DNA of 64,000 bases from Pseudogulbenkiania subflava DSM 22618 (GCF_900177275.1 NZ_FXAG01000012.1:1-64000), one strand, 5' to 3'. Shown: positions 16,699-27,306, numbered from the stretch's first letter. Translations and numbers: made by a program. The notes: generated by a model from the letters alone, not told the origin.

Positions 16699-16950
16699 AT
16701 GCGAGCCCTCATCATCGGCGGCGACCACATCGAACCCACCCGGCGTGCCTTGCACGCCCAGGGCTATGAAGACATCGTGCACTGGAGCGGCCGCAAGACC
16801 GGCGACCTCACCCGTCCGCTGCCGGCACACGTGCAGCACATGGTGATCGTACTCGGCTACGTCAACCACAACCTGGCGCGACGCATGCGACAGCTCGCAC
16901 GCGAACACCGCATCCATGTCGACTACGTCGGCCGCAAGGGTAGCCACTAA
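16699..16950 (+). CDS. DUF2325-family protein
   Basis: An 83-residue protein, MRALIIGGDHIEPTRRAL, with a Rossmann-like beginning, GRKTGDLTRPLPAHVQHMVIVLGYVNHN in the middle and a closing HVDYVGRKGSH. This is the layout of the DUF2325 family, whose role is unknown; the D-x-V-x-x-x-G-x-x-N/H pattern may bind a nucleotide or metal. GAAGGAGG lies eight bases upstream. The 80 bases before it are strongly AT-rich (runs of A and T at 16605-16650) and probably contain the promoter (TTGACG at 16651). Family C repeat copy 4 starts at its stop codon. Confidence 0.75.
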   Translation: MRALIIGGDHIEPTRRALHAQGYEDIVHWSGRKTGDLTRPLPAHVQHMVIVLGYVNHNLARRMRQLAREHRIHVDYVGRKGSH

Positions 16951-17155
16951 GAACCGCTAACAAAACCCTCTGGCGTTGTTGCGCTCGCGTGCGAATCCAT
17001 CGCTGGGCAAATCGAAGATTTGCACGCAGAGATTCGCCCAGCAAACACTTGCCGTACTACTTGCATATAGCTTCGCTGAAACTTCGGCTATGCCTCGTTT
17101 TCTGCGGCCGCGCGCCTAGTCAAGACCGTTGCACTGGGTTTTGTTCGCGGCTCTA
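16950..17155. repeat. Palindromic repeat family C, copy 4 (about 205 bases)
   Basis: The ends AGAACCGCTAACAAAACCC (16950-16968) and GGGTTTTGTTCGCGGCTCT (17136-17154) are inverted copies, matching at 17 of 19 positions. The interior carries CAAATCGAAGATTTG and CACGCAGAGATTCGC, also seen in copies at 48348 and 55199. No gene is present. The DUF2325 stop codon immediately precedes it. Confidence 0.75.
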
Positions 17156-17393
17156 AGCACTGCCCACGCGGCGTGGACATCCCCTCCGACAGCACTCCCC
17201 AAGCCTGGCCGAAGCCCCCGCTTCACCCGGGCTTTTGCCATTTCTGATGCTCCCATAATTCTACAAATGGTCTGATAGATACAGTTTCACCTAGCCATCA
17301 GCTGCCTTATTTTGACAAAATATACGACATTATGGCTAATTAACTAAAACGACAGCCACCATATTTATACATTTTGTCTAAAAAGGAATGAGC
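17156..17393 (+). promoter_or_regulatory. leuA upstream region with promoter
   Basis: An AT-rich stretch contains TTGACA at 17312-17317 and GCTAAT at 17335-17340, spaced 17 bases apart, a good sigma-70 match. No leucine-rich leader peptide or attenuator was found between it and leuA. AAAAGGA at 17381-17387 is the leuA ribosome binding site. Confidence 0.6.
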
Positions 17394-19112
17394 ATGCTCG
17401 CCGACCCCAGTCAAAAATACCCACCGTTTAGTCCGATCGCCCTGCCCGACCGCCAATGGCCTGGTCGCGTGCTGCGCAGCGCGCCGCAATGGATGAGCAC
17501 CGACCTGCGCGACGGCAACCAGGCCCTGATCGAGCCGCTCGATGGCGAAGCCAAGTTGCGCTTCTTCCAACTGCTGGTGGCGATCGGTTTCAAGGAGATC
17601 GAGGTGGCGTTTCCGGCGGCATCACAGACCGACTTCGACTTCGTGCGCCGGCTGATCGACGAGGGGCATATTCCCGACGACGTCACCATCGAGGTCATCA
17701 CCCAGGCACGCGAGGATCTGATCTGCCGCACCTTCGACGCGCTGCGCGGGGCGCGCCGCGCCATCGTCCACCTCTACAACGCCACCGCGCCGCAATGGCG
17801 CGAGACGGTATTCGCCAGCGACCGTGCCGGGGTCAAGGCGCTGGCGCTGGCCGGTACCCGACTGATCCGCAAACTCGCCGACGCCGACCCAGCCACCGAC
17901 TGGGTGTTCCAGTACTCGCCGGAGACCTTCTCCGCCACCGAGCCAGAGTTCGCGCTGGAAGTGTGCAACGCGGTGATCGCCGCCTGGGAGCCGACGCCGG
18001 AGCGCAAGATGATCGTCAACCTGCCGGCCACGGTGGAGATGAGCACGCCCAACCATTACGTCGACCAGATCGAATGGATGCACCGCCACCTGGCCCGGCG
18101 CGACAGCGTCGTCCTCAGCGTGCACCCGCACAACGACCGCGGCACGGCGGTGGCGGCGGCGGAACTCGCACTGCTGGCTGGGGCGGAACGGGTGGAAGGC
18201 TGCCTGTTCGGCAACGGCGAGCGCACCGGCAACGTCGACCTGGTGACGCTGGCGCTCAACCTGTACTCGCAGGGCGTGGCGCCGGGGCTGGATTTCTCCG
18301 ACATCGATGCGGTACAGCGCCAGGTGGAAGACTTCAACCGCCTGCCGGTCCACCCGCGCCATCCCTACGCCGGCGAGCTGGTATACACGGCGTTCTCCGG
18401 CTCGCACCAGGATGCCATCAAGAAAGGATTGGATGCGCGCCGGCCGGGCGCGCCGTGGCAAGTGCCCTATTTGCCGCTCGACCCGGCCGACGTCGGCCGC
18501 AGCTACGATGCCGTGATCCGCGTCAACAGCCAGTCGGGCAAGGGTGGCATCAGCTACCTGCTGCAATCGGAATACGGCCTGCAGCTGCCGCGCCGCATGC
18601 AGATCGAGTTCAGCCGACTGATCCAGCAGCACACCGACACCAGCGGGCGGGAAGCTACGGCGGACGACCTCTACGCGCTGTTCTGCCGTCACTATCTCGA
18701 GTCCCGCGCCCCGTACCGCTGCCACAGCTTCGCACAGCAGCGCCGCGACGACGGCACCACCACGCTGAGCCTGCAACTGGAACAGCACGGCAAGAACCGC
18801 AGCGTGCACGGCCAGGGCGGCGGCCCCCTGGAGGCGCTGCTCGACGCACTCGACCTTGACGCCCGCATCGGCGACTACCACGAACACGCCCTCGGCAGCG
18901 GCGCCGACGCGCGCGCCGCGTGCTACGTCGAACTGCAGCTGCCGGGCCAGCCGGCCTGCTACGGCGCCGGCATCGATCGCAACATCACTGCCGCTGCCAT
19001 CGACGCCCTGCTCTCTGCCCTCAACCGCTCCCTGGAGGGCGAGGCCGGAACCCTCCCGGCCGGACACGAGGAACTTCCGCCCCGCACCGTGCCTCTGATC
19101 TATTCCAGATGA
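17394..19112 (+). CDS. leuA: 2-isopropylmalate synthase (LeuA, long type)
   Basis: LeuA condenses acetyl-CoA with 2-oxoisovalerate in the first step of leucine synthesis. The 572 residues fit the longer LeuA type 2. The catalytic TIM barrel has [15 protein letters not shown] (about 35-49) with the metal-binding Arg-Asp, and [15 protein letters not shown] (about 242-256) with the HxH metal ligands. The C-terminal domain (about 430-560) is the leucine-feedback regulatory region. The start at 17394 (MLADPSQKY) was chosen over the ATG two codons earlier, which would overlap the ribosome binding site. The gene stands alone, away from leuBCD. Confidence 0.95.
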   Translation: MLADPSQKYPPFSPIALPDRQWPGRVLRSAPQWMSTDLRDGNQALIEPLDGEAKLRFFQLLVAIGFKEIEVAFPAASQTDFDFVRRLIDEGHIPDDVTIEVITQAREDLICRTFDALRGARRAIVHLYNATAPQWRETVFASDRAGVKALALAGTRLIRKLADADPATDWVFQYSPETFSATEPEFALEVCNAVIAAWEPTPERKMIVNLPATVEMSTPNHYVDQIEWMHRHLARRDSVVLSVHPHNDRGTAVAAAELALLAGAERVEGCLFGNGERTGNVDLVTLALNLYSQGVAPGLDFSDIDAVQRQVEDFNRLPVHPRHPYAGELVYTAFSGSHQDAIKKGLDARRPGAPWQVPYLPLDPADVGRSYDAVIRVNSQSGKGGISYLLQSEYGLQLPRRMQIEFSRLIQQHTDTSGREATADDLYALFCRHYLESRAPYRCHSFAQQRRDDGTTTLSLQLEQHGKNRSVHGQGGGPLEALLDALDLDARIGDYHEHALGSGADARAACYVELQLPGQPACYGAGIDRNITAAAIDALLSALNRSLEGEAGTLPAGHEELPPRTVPLIYSR

Positions 19113-19127
19113 CATGGAGTAATGTCT

Positions 19128-19436
19128 ATGCCGAAGTCTTACCTTCCCCTCGTAATCGCGCTGGCGCTGGGGCTTGCCGCCTGCAGCGACAAACAGACGA
19201 CCAAGCTGCAACAGTCGGCCTCGGATGCGATTGGCGCGGTGCATAGCACCGTCGAGGCAGCGAGTGCCCCGGTGGGCGAGCTGAAACAGGAAGCCAGCGC
19301 CGCGCTGGGCACGGCGGCCAACAAGGTCGGGAGCGCCGCGGCGGCCCTCAAACCCGAACTGAAACACCAGATGGACAAGCTGAAGCAGCAAGCTTCGGCG
19401 GTGAAGGAAGCGGTCAAGGGACTGCAGGAACACTGA
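19128..19436 (+). CDS. Alanine/lysine-rich lipoprotein
   Basis: A 102-residue protein with a lipoprotein signal (MPKSYLPLVIALALGLAAC, lipobox L-A-A-C), so it is anchored in a membrane on the periplasmic side. The mature part is low-complexity and helical (KQEASAALGTAANKVG, MDKLKQQASAVKEAV), predicted to form a long amphipathic helix. The start at 19128 gives GGAG an 8-base spacing; an ATG two codons earlier is too close. A terminator follows, so it is either the last gene after leuA or its own unit. Function unknown. Confidence 0.7.
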   Translation: MPKSYLPLVIALALGLAACSDKQTTKLQQSASDAIGAVHSTVEAASAPVGELKQEASAALGTAANKVGSAAAALKPELKHQMDKLKQQASAVKEAVKGLQEH

Positions 19437-19451
19437 GTCCTCCAACCAGAG

Positions 19452-19480
19452 AAAACGGCAGCCTCCAGGCTGCCGTTTTT
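19452..19480 (+). terminator. Rho-independent terminator
   Basis: AAAACGGCAGCC pairs with GGCTGCCGTTTT around a short loop and ends in five T residues, 15 bases after the lipoprotein stop. Confidence 0.85.
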
Positions 19481-19685
19481 CATGGCGCCACGCCGATGGC
19501 CCACCGGCGGCGTGGCCATGACGGGCTCGGTCTCACCAACAACTTCCGAATTGCTCCATTTTTCCTCCCTACTCCTCGCCTAGCATGGCGTCACCATGCA
19601 CCCAACGAAGCAGGCGTGAAGCGAACCGTCAGCGCATCCGTCAAGGGCCAGGACGTCGCCGGCTTCGGCCACCCCTGGTGCGGGC

Positions 19686-20138
19686 TCAGCCCAGCAACCG
19701 GCGGTACTGCACGAAGCCGGAACGCTCGGCGATGCGGTCGTACAGCTGCATGGCGTCGCGGTTGGTCTCGTGCGTCAGCCAGTGCACGCGTGAGCAGCCA
19801 TCTTCTGCCGCCTGGCGGTAGACGTGCTCGATCAGGCGACGCCCGATGCCGCGGCCACGCACGCCCTCGGCCACGTACAGGTCCTGCAGGTAGCAATAGT
19901 CGCCCGCGGTCCAGCACGAACGGTGGTAGATGGTGTGCACCAGCCCGACGGCCTCGCCGCCCTGCCAGGCCAGATAGGCAGCCATCGGTTCGGCCGGATC
20001 GAGCAGGCGCTGCCAGGTGACGGCGCTGGTGGCCTCGGGGATCGTAGTGCGGTAGAACGCCTGGTAGCCCAGCCAGAGCGGCAGCCAGGCGGCGTGGTCG
20101 GCGGCGCTCGCGGCGCGGATGTGCAGTTCAGTGCTCAT
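19686..20138 (-). CDS. GNAT N-acetyltransferase
   Basis: A 150-residue single-domain acetyltransferase. IRAASAADHAAWLPLWLGY is the usual first strand-helix, LQDLYVAEGVRGRGIGRRLIE (about 83-103) is the acetyl-CoA loop, and LTHETNRDAMQLYDRIAERSGF the closing helix. This last motif is close to histone-acetyltransferase-like members that acetylate small amines or protein N-termini. The start at 20138 follows GGAGTC. The acceptor is unknown. It is isolated between convergent and divergent neighbours. Confidence 0.85.
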   Translation of the reverse strand: MSTELHIRAASAADHAAWLPLWLGYQAFYRTTIPEATSAVTWQRLLDPAEPMAAYLAWQGGEAVGLVHTIYHRSCWTAGDYCYLQDLYVAEGVRGRGIGRRLIEHVYRQAAEDGCSRVHWLTHETNRDAMQLYDRIAERSGFVQYRRLLG

Positions 20139-20388
20139 AAGGTTGACTCCTGCCGGGGACGATCGCCACAGCATGCCGCAGGCCGTACCGCGGCGACAGA
20201 ACCACTCGCCGCCGCCGCCAGGGAACCACTGGCACGGTACGCCCGGTGCCCCGGCTCAGGAACGGTACCGTTGCACCAAGGCAACGAATGAGCCCCATTT
20301 TTCGATCATCTGCCGCGATCGGCGGGGTTAAGTCTGCATTAAGACGGCGCCCTTACCCTGAACGGCAGAAAGTAAACAGGAGTACATC

Positions 20389-20934
20389 ATGTTGAAGAAT
20401 TCCCAGCACAGTTATGGCTGGCTGGCCCGTGCCCTGCACTGGCTGTCGGCCCTGGCCGTCATCGCCGCCCTGGCCTTCATCGAATTCAAGGATTTCTTTC
20501 CCAAGGGCACGCCGCTGCGCGACGCCATGAAATTCGGCCACTTCCAGGCCGGTCTGATCGTCTTGCTGCTGGTGCTGCCGCGCCTGCTGTGGCGTCTCGG
20601 CAACCGCGTGCCGGAGATCACCCCGGCGCCGCACAAGCACAGCGCCGTGCTGGCGAAGCTTGCCCACTGGGTGCTGTACGCGCTGATGCTGGCCCTGCCG
20701 CTGCTGGGGATTGCAATCGTGCAGGGCAGCGGTCACGAACTGGCGTTCTTCGGCCAACCCCTGCCGGTGCTGTTCACGCTGGACCGCGACACCGCCCACG
20801 ACCTGAAAGAAGTGCACGAAACGCTCGGCAACGTGCTGTTGTGGCTGGTGATCGGGCACGCCGCCGCCGCGGTATGGCACCACCGCTTCGTCAAGGACAA
20901 CACCCTCACCCGCCTCACCGGCCCGCTGCGCTGA
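20389..20934 (+). CDS. cybB: Cytochrome b561
   Basis: A 181-residue inner-membrane di-haem protein that oxidises ubiquinol or passes electrons to oxygen species. Four membrane helices carry the haem-ligand histidines: WLARALHWLSALAVI, KFGHFQAGLIVLLL, LAKLAHWVLYALMLALPLLGI, and EVHETLGNVLLWLVIGHAAAAVWHH. Length and order match bacterial b561. ACAGGAG precedes the start. The terminator downstream is shared with the convergent marR gene. Confidence 0.9.
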   Translation: MLKNSQHSYGWLARALHWLSALAVIAALAFIEFKDFFPKGTPLRDAMKFGHFQAGLIVLLLVLPRLLWRLGNRVPEITPAPHKHSAVLAKLAHWVLYALMLALPLLGIAIVQGSGHELAFFGQPLPVLFTLDRDTAHDLKEVHETLGNVLLWLVIGHAAAAVWHHRFVKDNTLTRLTGPLR

Positions 20935-20957
20935 CCGGGCAACGGGGACGCCGCAAC

Positions 20958-20986
20958 AAAAAAGGTTGGCCGAAGCCAACCTTTTT
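20958..20986. terminator. Bidirectional terminator
   Basis: AAGGTTGGC pairs with GCCAACCTT around a CGAA tetraloop, with an A-run before and a T-run after. It can end both the b561 transcript and the opposing marR transcript. Confidence 0.85.
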
Positions 20987-21011
20987 CTTTGCCCGATCAC
21001 CTGAGCGCCGC

Positions 21012-21458
21012 TCAGGCGCCCTCGCCCAGCCCCTGCTGCGTCTGCAGCAGCAGGTCGAGCGACGCCAGCCCGCCGGCCTGCTTGAGCAGGATCAGCTCGT
21101 CGCGATGCGCCTGCGCCAGCGTTTCCACCAGTTCCTCGCCCTTGGCCAGCAGGCTTACCTCGACGCAGCGGCGGTCTTCCCTTCCCGGACGGCGCTGCAC
21201 CAAGCCTTGCGCCTCGCAGCGCGACACCAGCCCCACCACGCTGTGATGATGCGACTGCAGCCGTTCGGCCAGCTCGGCCACGGAGGCCCAGTCCCGTCCC
21301 GGATAGCCGCGCAGTTGCAGCAGCAGCTGGTATTGCTGCGGGGTCAGGCCGTGCTGTTGCGCCAGCTCCTCGCTGAAACGCAGAAACAGGCGTAAGCGGT
21401 AACGGAAATCGGCCAGGTGCTCGAAATCGCGTTTCGACAGGGAAGAATGGAAGGTCAT
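21012..21458 (-). CDS. MarR-family transcriptional regulator
   Basis: A 148-residue winged-helix repressor. The core is EELAQQHGLTPQQYQLLLQLRG, the recognition region SVAELAERLQSHHHSVVGLVSRCEAQGL and the wing [21 protein letters not shown]. The dimerisation helices are at both ends. A GTG 30 bases further upstream is an alternative start; neither has a good ribosome binding site. It follows the Yip1-like gene by 54 bases on the same strand, so it may control that pair through the palindrome at 22112. The effector is unknown. Confidence 0.85.
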   Translation of the reverse strand: MTFHSSLSKRDFEHLADFRYRLRLFLRFSEELAQQHGLTPQQYQLLLQLRGYPGRDWASVAELAERLQSHHHSVVGLVSRCEAQGLVQRRPGREDRRCVEVSLLAKGEELVETLAQAHRDELILLKQAGGLASLDLLLQTQQGLGEGA

Positions 21459-21512
21459 GACTGGATCGCGGGCTGAATTCTGGGGCACCGTAGCACAAAT
21501 CGCCCGCGCGCC

Positions 21513-22076
21513 CTACAGCAGCGGCAGCACCAGCAGCCCGATCACCAGCGCCCACAGCAGCGCCCCGACCGAAAACACCGTGTAGGTGACCGACAGCGTC
21601 CGCACCCAGTGATCGTGCTCGAACAAGGCGTCCAGCCCATGGAGGATCAGCCCGGCCGAGGCGAACAGCCCGGTGACCCCGGCCAACAGATTGAACAGCG
21701 GGCTCGGCACCATCAGCGTCAGGGCGGACAGCCAGATCGGCAGCGGGGCGATCGCCGCCAGGCGGTAGCAGTCGCGGTATGCCAGCGGCCGGGTGCTGCG
21801 CACCGAGTGCCGGATTACGTAGCCCATCAGGGGCACGCACAGCCAGCTCACCAGCAGGAACAGCAGCGCGACGTAGCACCACTGGCGGAAAGGCACCGCG
21901 GGCGCATACACCTCGCCGTGAAAGTACGCGGCGTACACGATCATGGCGCTGCTGAGCAGCGACGCCGGCAGCACCACCTTGCCGAAGCTGGCCGCCAGCG
22001 AGGGATGGCTCCTGGCCAGTTCGTCCCAGCCGTCTTCCGACGATATCAGCATGCGAACGGGAGTAAGCAGACTCAT
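21513..22076 (-). CDS. Yip1-family inner-membrane protein
   Basis: A 187-residue protein with a short cytoplasmic start (MSLLTPVRMLISSEDGWDELA) and about five membrane helices. This matches the bacterial YIP1/DUF1282 group, whose function is unknown. Helices are visible at about 35-55, 70-90, 110-130, 133-150 and 165-187. It precedes marR and probably shares its transcript. An operator-like palindrome lies 36 bases upstream of the start codon. Confidence 0.7.
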   Translation of the reverse strand: MSLLTPVRMLISSEDGWDELARSHPSLAASFGKVVLPASLLSSAMIVYAAYFHGEVYAPAVPFRQWCYVALLFLLVSWLCVPLMGYVIRHSVRSTRPLAYRDCYRLAAIAPLPIWLSALTLMVPSPLFNLLAGVTGLFASAGLILHGLDALFEHDHWVRTLSVTYTVFSVGALLWALVIGLLVLPLL

Positions 22077-22111
22077 GACAATGCTCCTTGGTTTACGGCG
22101 ATGGCCTCTCT

Positions 22112-22134
22112 AATATATCGCATTACGATATATT
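22112..22134. promoter_or_regulatory. Operator-like palindrome upstream of the Yip1-marR pair
   Basis: A perfect inverted repeat (AATATATCG, five bases, CGATATATT) sits in an AT-rich patch just before the Yip1 gene. Symmetry, size and location suit a dimeric repressor such as the MarR protein encoded two genes downstream. The link is an inference. Confidence 0.55.
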
Positions 22135-22241
22135 TACAAGTGGCCATTTCATTCGCCGTGCAAGCGTGCCCCCTGCGATGGCCTGCACCGCGGCAAAGAG
22201 GCGCCCCTCCCCTCTGCCGCCACGCCCCCTGTCCGCTGGCG

Positions 22242-22271
22242 AAAAAAAAAACGGACTGCCTCGGCGGTCCG
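22242..22271 (-). terminator. Terminator-like hairpin with long T-run
   Basis: On the minus strand, GGACCGCC pairs with GGCAGTCC (one mismatch) and is followed by ten T residues. It lies beyond the thiC end together with two further hairpins, between thiC and the Yip1 gene. Confidence 0.6.
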
Positions 22272-22370
22272 CCAGGCGGCTGACAACGTCCCCTGTTCGG
22301 ATTCAGCCGGACCCGGCGAAGCCGGGCCGCTCCAAACAAGTTGTTGAGTCCGCCGCCTTCCTGTTTAAAC

Positions 22371-22436
22371 GACAAACCCCTTCCGCGTCGCAGAAGGGGT
22401 TTGTCTACCATCTCACGGACCGCCTCGGCGGTCCGT
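22371..22436 (-). terminator. Two strong hairpins after thiC
   Basis: 22371-22405 forms a perfect 13-bp stem (GACAAACCCCTTC with its complement, nine-base loop). 22415-22436 is a perfect palindrome, ACGGACCGCC-TC-GGCGGTCCGT. Both lie within 100 bases of the thiC stop. Neither has a T-run, so they may act as 3'-end stabilisers ahead of the terminator at 22242. The rest of the 22137-22462 interval shows no gene. Confidence 0.55.
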
Positions 22437-22462
22437 TCACGTCGGCACTAACCGGCCTCGGC

Positions 22463-24433
<1,971 letters not shown>

Positions 24434-24482
24434 CTAGGCCATGGGCGGAAGAGCGGCAGAGGCCGGACTTCGTATTCGATAC

Positions 24483-24548
24483 GCTTCCCTACGCCGGTAT
24501 TATCCGGGTCAGGTTCCAAGGGTGTTTCTCACCGGCGCCCCGTGCTTA
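24483..24548 (-). ncRNA. TPP riboswitch (THI element) of thiC
   Basis: Read on the minus strand, the aptamer core is present in order: ACGGGGCGCC, GTGAGAAACACCC, then CTTGGAACCTGACCCGG, ATAATACCGG and CGTAGGGAAG. These match the conserved CUGAGA and ACCUGAU...GGAUAAUGCCAGCGUAGGGAA blocks. About 105 bases separate it from the thiC start. There is no obvious T-tailed terminator between them, so control is probably at translation initiation. Confidence 0.93.
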
Positions 24549-24551
24549 TGT

Positions 24552-24606
24552 AAAAAAACCAATCCCTCGAGGCGGACTGGTTCACAAAAAACGGGGGCAG
24601 GACCCC
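24552..24606 (-). terminator. Two terminator-like hairpins upstream of the riboswitch
   Basis: On the minus strand, CCAGTCC pairs with GGGATTGG (one GU pair) and runs into seven T residues (24580-24552). Just upstream, GGGGTCCTGCCCC forms a short hairpin followed by six T residues (24606-24585). They face towards thiC but lie before its riboswitch, with no minus-strand gene upstream to end. Confidence 0.5.
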
Positions 24607-24682
24607 TAGCGATGCTGTGAAGGTACGGTAAATATGGGATAATCGCAAGTTATTGTCGATAAAGCCCTTCCGGAGTGAACTG

Positions 24683-25342
24683 ATGGATTTTGAGAATGCC
24701 CGCTTCAACCTGGTCGAACAGCAAATTCGTCCGTGGGATGTGCTTGACCCCAAAGTACTCGATCTGCTGTTTCACGTGAAACGTGAGGATTTCGTGCCGG
24801 ACGACAAGCGCACGCTGGCCTTCGTCGACACCGAACTGCCGCTCATCAACGGTCACAAGATGCTGCAGCCGAAGGTGGAAGCCCGCCTGGTGCAGGACCT
24901 CGGCCTGAAGCCGGAAGACAAGGTGCTGGAAATCGGTACCGGCAGCGGTCACGTCACCGCCCTGCTGGCCAGCCTGTCGCGCCACGTCTACAGCGTCGAC
25001 CTCGACCCGGTGATGAAGGAGATGGCGGCCAAGAACCTGAAGAAGGCCGGCGTCAGCAACGTCACCCTGGTCGAAGGCAACGGTGTCGACGGCTACGCCG
25101 CCCAGGCGCCATTCGACGCCATCCTGGTCGGCGGCTCGCTGCCGGTGGTGCCGGACAGCCTGAAGCAACAGCTGGCCGTCGGCGGCCGCATGATTCTGGT
25201 GGTCGGCGACGAGCCGGTGATGACCACCAAGCTGATCGAGCGCGAGAGCGAAACCGTCTTCCGCGAGACCAACCTGTTCGAAACCTGCATCAGCCGCCTG
25301 GCCCAGTCCGAGGCGGTCGAGCCGGAACGGTTCAGCTTCTGA
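24683..25342 (+). CDS. pcm: Protein-L-isoaspartate O-methyltransferase family protein
   Basis: A 219-residue SAM-dependent methyltransferase. The SAM loop KVLEIGTGSGHVTALLA (about 79-95) and DLGLKPED before it fit the PCMT family, which repairs isoaspartyl residues. The N-terminus NARFNLVEQQIRPWDVLD is that of the proteobacterial branch next to rhodanese genes. The start at 24683 has CGGAGTG upstream. A parS site lies inside the coding sequence, encoding part of LFHVKRED. The stop overlaps the rhodanese ATG, so the two are co-translated. Confidence 0.88.
   Translation: MDFENARFNLVEQQIRPWDVLDPKVLDLLFHVKREDFVPDDKRTLAFVDTELPLINGHKMLQPKVEARLVQDLGLKPEDKVLEIGTGSGHVTALLASLSRHVYSVDLDPVMKEMAAKNLKKAGVSNVTLVEGNGVDGYAAQAPFDAILVGGSLPVVPDSLKQQLAVGGRMILVVGDEPVMTTKLIERESETVFRETNLFETCISRLAQSEAVEPERFSF
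24768..24783. promoter_or_regulatory. parS site 2 (inside pcm)
   Basis: TGTTTCACGTGAAACG is identical to site 1 and lies in the pcm coding sequence, where it encodes LFHVKR. It matches the ParB consensus at 15 of 16 positions. Confidence 0.85.
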
Positions 25343-25668
25343 TGGTCAAGGAAATCAGCGCCGGCGAGCTGGCACAGTGGCTGGCCGACGCCAGCGCCGA
25401 GCAGCCGGTGCTGCTGGACGTGCGCGAGGACTGGGAAGTACAGCTGTGCCGCATTCCCGGTTCGCTGCACATCCCGATGAACCTGATCCCGCTGCGCATG
25501 AGCGAGCTGCCGGACGACAAACCCATCGTCACCGTCTGCCACCACGGCGTGCGCAGCTTCCAGGTGGGGCTCTACCTGGCCAATGCCGGCTTCGAGCCGG
25601 TGATCAGCCTGCGTGGCGGTGTCGAGGCCTGGGCCTGCGACGTCGACCCGACCATGGCGCACTACTGA
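25342..25668 (+). CDS. Single-domain rhodanese
   Basis: A 108-residue rhodanese-like sulfurtransferase. LLDVREDWEVQLCRIPGSLHIPMNLIP is the conserved first half, and the active-site loop is CHHGVRS with Cys66 as persulfide carrier. It transfers sulfane sulfur to an unknown acceptor. The ATG overlaps the pcm stop (TGATG), which implies translational coupling. A terminator follows at 25690, ending the two-gene operon. Confidence 0.9.
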   Translation: MVKEISAGELAQWLADASAEQPVLLDVREDWEVQLCRIPGSLHIPMNLIPLRMSELPDDKPIVTVCHHGVRSFQVGLYLANAGFEPVISLRGGVEAWACDVDPTMAHY

Positions 25669-25689
25669 AACCGCGTCCTTTCCTTCCTC

Positions 25690-25727
25690 AAGGCCTTTCC
25701 CTCACACCGTGCGGGAACGGCCTTTTT
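25690..25727 (+). terminator. Terminator of pcm-rhodanese
   Basis: AAGGCCTTTCCC pairs with GGGAACGGCC plus T5, with a mismatch in the middle. It lies about 20 bases after the rhodanese stop. Confidence 0.75.
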
Positions 25728-25836
25728 GCTGACCGGTCTTAGCATCGGAGCGCGCTCGCCAACCGGCCCCAGGCCGACGCCGAGCACGCTTACAAGCGTG
25801 CCAAGCCCTCAGTTCTTCTGCGACAACAACAACGCC

Positions 25837-26577
25837 ATGCCGCAACTCGACTATCTCGCCCCCACCCTCGCCCGCGTCCATCCCGCCTGGGAGACCGTGC
25901 TGAGGTCGCCTGCGTGTTTCAAGGCCCTGAGCCAGATCGACCGCACCCTCGCCAGTGAAGCCGCCGCCGGCAAGACCCTCTATCCGCCGCGCGAGCAGAT
26001 CTTCCACGCCCTGAGCTACGCCGCCCCGGCCGACGTCCGCGTCGTCATCCTCGGCCAGGACCCCTACCACGGCGCCGGCGAAGCAATGGGGCTCTCGTTC
26101 TCGGTACCGCCCGGGGTGCGCATCCCACCCAGCCTGCGCAACGTCTACAAGGAAATCGCCGCCGATCTCGGCACCGGCCTGCCGGCTTCGGGCGACCTGA
26201 CGCCTTGGGCGCAGCAGGGCGTGCTGCTGCTCAACAGCGTGCTGACGGTGGAGGCCGACAAGGCCGGCAGCCACGGCAAGCTGGGCTGGCAGAACGTCAG
26301 CGACGCGCTGATCGACGCCGTCAACGCCGAGAACCCCGGCTGCGTGTTCCTGCTGTGGGGCAACTGGGCGCAGGGCAAGGCGGAGCGCATCGACACGCGC
26401 CGCCACAAGGTGCTGTGCGCCGCCCACCCCTCGCCGCTGTCGGCCAGCCGCGGCTTTCACGGCTGCCGCCACTTCTCGCAGGCCAACGCCTGGCTCGCCG
26501 CCGCCGGGCGCGGCGTGATCGAGTGGGCACCGGTGACACAAACTGATCTGTTCAGCACGGCGACCTTGGCCATTTAA
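25837..26577 (+). CDS. ung: Uracil-DNA glycosylase, family 1
   Basis: Ung removes uracil from DNA at the start of base excision repair. The 246 residues carry the water-activating loop GQDPYHG with Asp75, and the leucine intercalation loop HPSPLSASRGFHGC near residue 197 with its histidine. LLLNSVLTVEADKAGSHG is also typical. The start at 25837 (MPQLDYLAPTLARVHP) gives the usual length; the upstream extension is leader sequence. It stands alone, 260 bases after the terminator of the previous operon. Confidence 0.93.
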   Translation: MPQLDYLAPTLARVHPAWETVLRSPACFKALSQIDRTLASEAAAGKTLYPPREQIFHALSYAAPADVRVVILGQDPYHGAGEAMGLSFSVPPGVRIPPSLRNVYKEIAADLGTGLPASGDLTPWAQQGVLLLNSVLTVEADKAGSHGKLGWQNVSDALIDAVNAENPGCVFLLWGNWAQGKAERIDTRRHKVLCAAHPSPLSASRGFHGCRHFSQANAWLAAAGRGVIEWAPVTQTDLFSTATLAI

Positions 26578-26607
26578 CGTCACCAGCTGCCGTTGCGATA
26601 CGTCCAA

Positions 26608-27306
26608 CTACTCTTGGACAGAGTGGGCACGGCGCAGGATAGACCGTGCCCAAAATCCAATACCTAAGCCTAGGCTACCGAACACCAGCTTGAATCCCCA
26701 CGCGCCAGTGGGAACCCGCCACTGCAGCCATCCCGACAGCATCAGCAAGGCCAGCGCGATCAATCCCAACACGGCCACAGCCAGATAGGCCACGATGGCG
26801 GGAAGCGTCACGTCCTGTGCCACGCCAGGTTGAGCCCGCGGTGCCTTCAGGTAAGCCGGAGGTAGGCGCCCCAGCTGTGCCATCAGGGCACCGACTCCCA
26901 GCCAGCCCAACCAGCGCAACAACCTAGGTCCCAGTTCGCCATCTCCCGTCAGGGACGGATTGAACAGCGTAAGGGTCATCCCCATTCCCATCAGGGCATA
27001 GGCGGCCATGGCCGCACGACGGCGCCAGCGCTCGTAGTCCGGACGGACGGCGCGGGTATCGTAGACACCAATCACCGGAACTAGGCAGGCGGCGGCGGCC
27101 ATGATCAGCATGGCCTCGAGCAGGCTCGCCGCGACGCCATGATAATGGCTGCCCTGGCTATGCTTACCCATGATGTAAAAATCGTCGCGCAGGTAGCTGA
27201 AACCGGCATAAAGCAGAGCCAGCACGGCCAACGCAATGCGATAAAGCTGATGCTGCTTGCCAGGCTGCCCCTGGTTGCACGGGGATAAGGCCGGTGGTAA
27301 TTCCAT
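26608..27306 (-). CDS. Multi-pass membrane protein of unknown function
   Basis: A 232-residue protein with about six hydrophobic segments: about 22-40, 66-86, 98-118, 130-148, 170-195 and 203-222. There is a histidine-rich loop (GKHSQGSHYHGVA) after the first. No family recognised. TGGAGTG lies before the ATG. It is convergent with ung and divergent from the CNNM-type gene. The histidine loop might bind a metal, but that is speculation. Confidence 0.6.
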   Translation of the reverse strand: MELPPALSPCNQGQPGKQHQLYRIALAVLALLYAGFSYLRDDFYIMGKHSQGSHYHGVAASLLEAMLIMAAAACLVPVIGVYDTRAVRPDYERWRRRAAMAAYALMGMGMTLTLFNPSLTGDGELGPRLLRWLGWLGVGALMAQLGRLPPAYLKAPRAQPGVAQDVTLPAIVAYLAVAVLGLIALALLMLSGWLQWRVPTGAWGFKLVFGSLGLGIGFWARSILRRAHSVQE

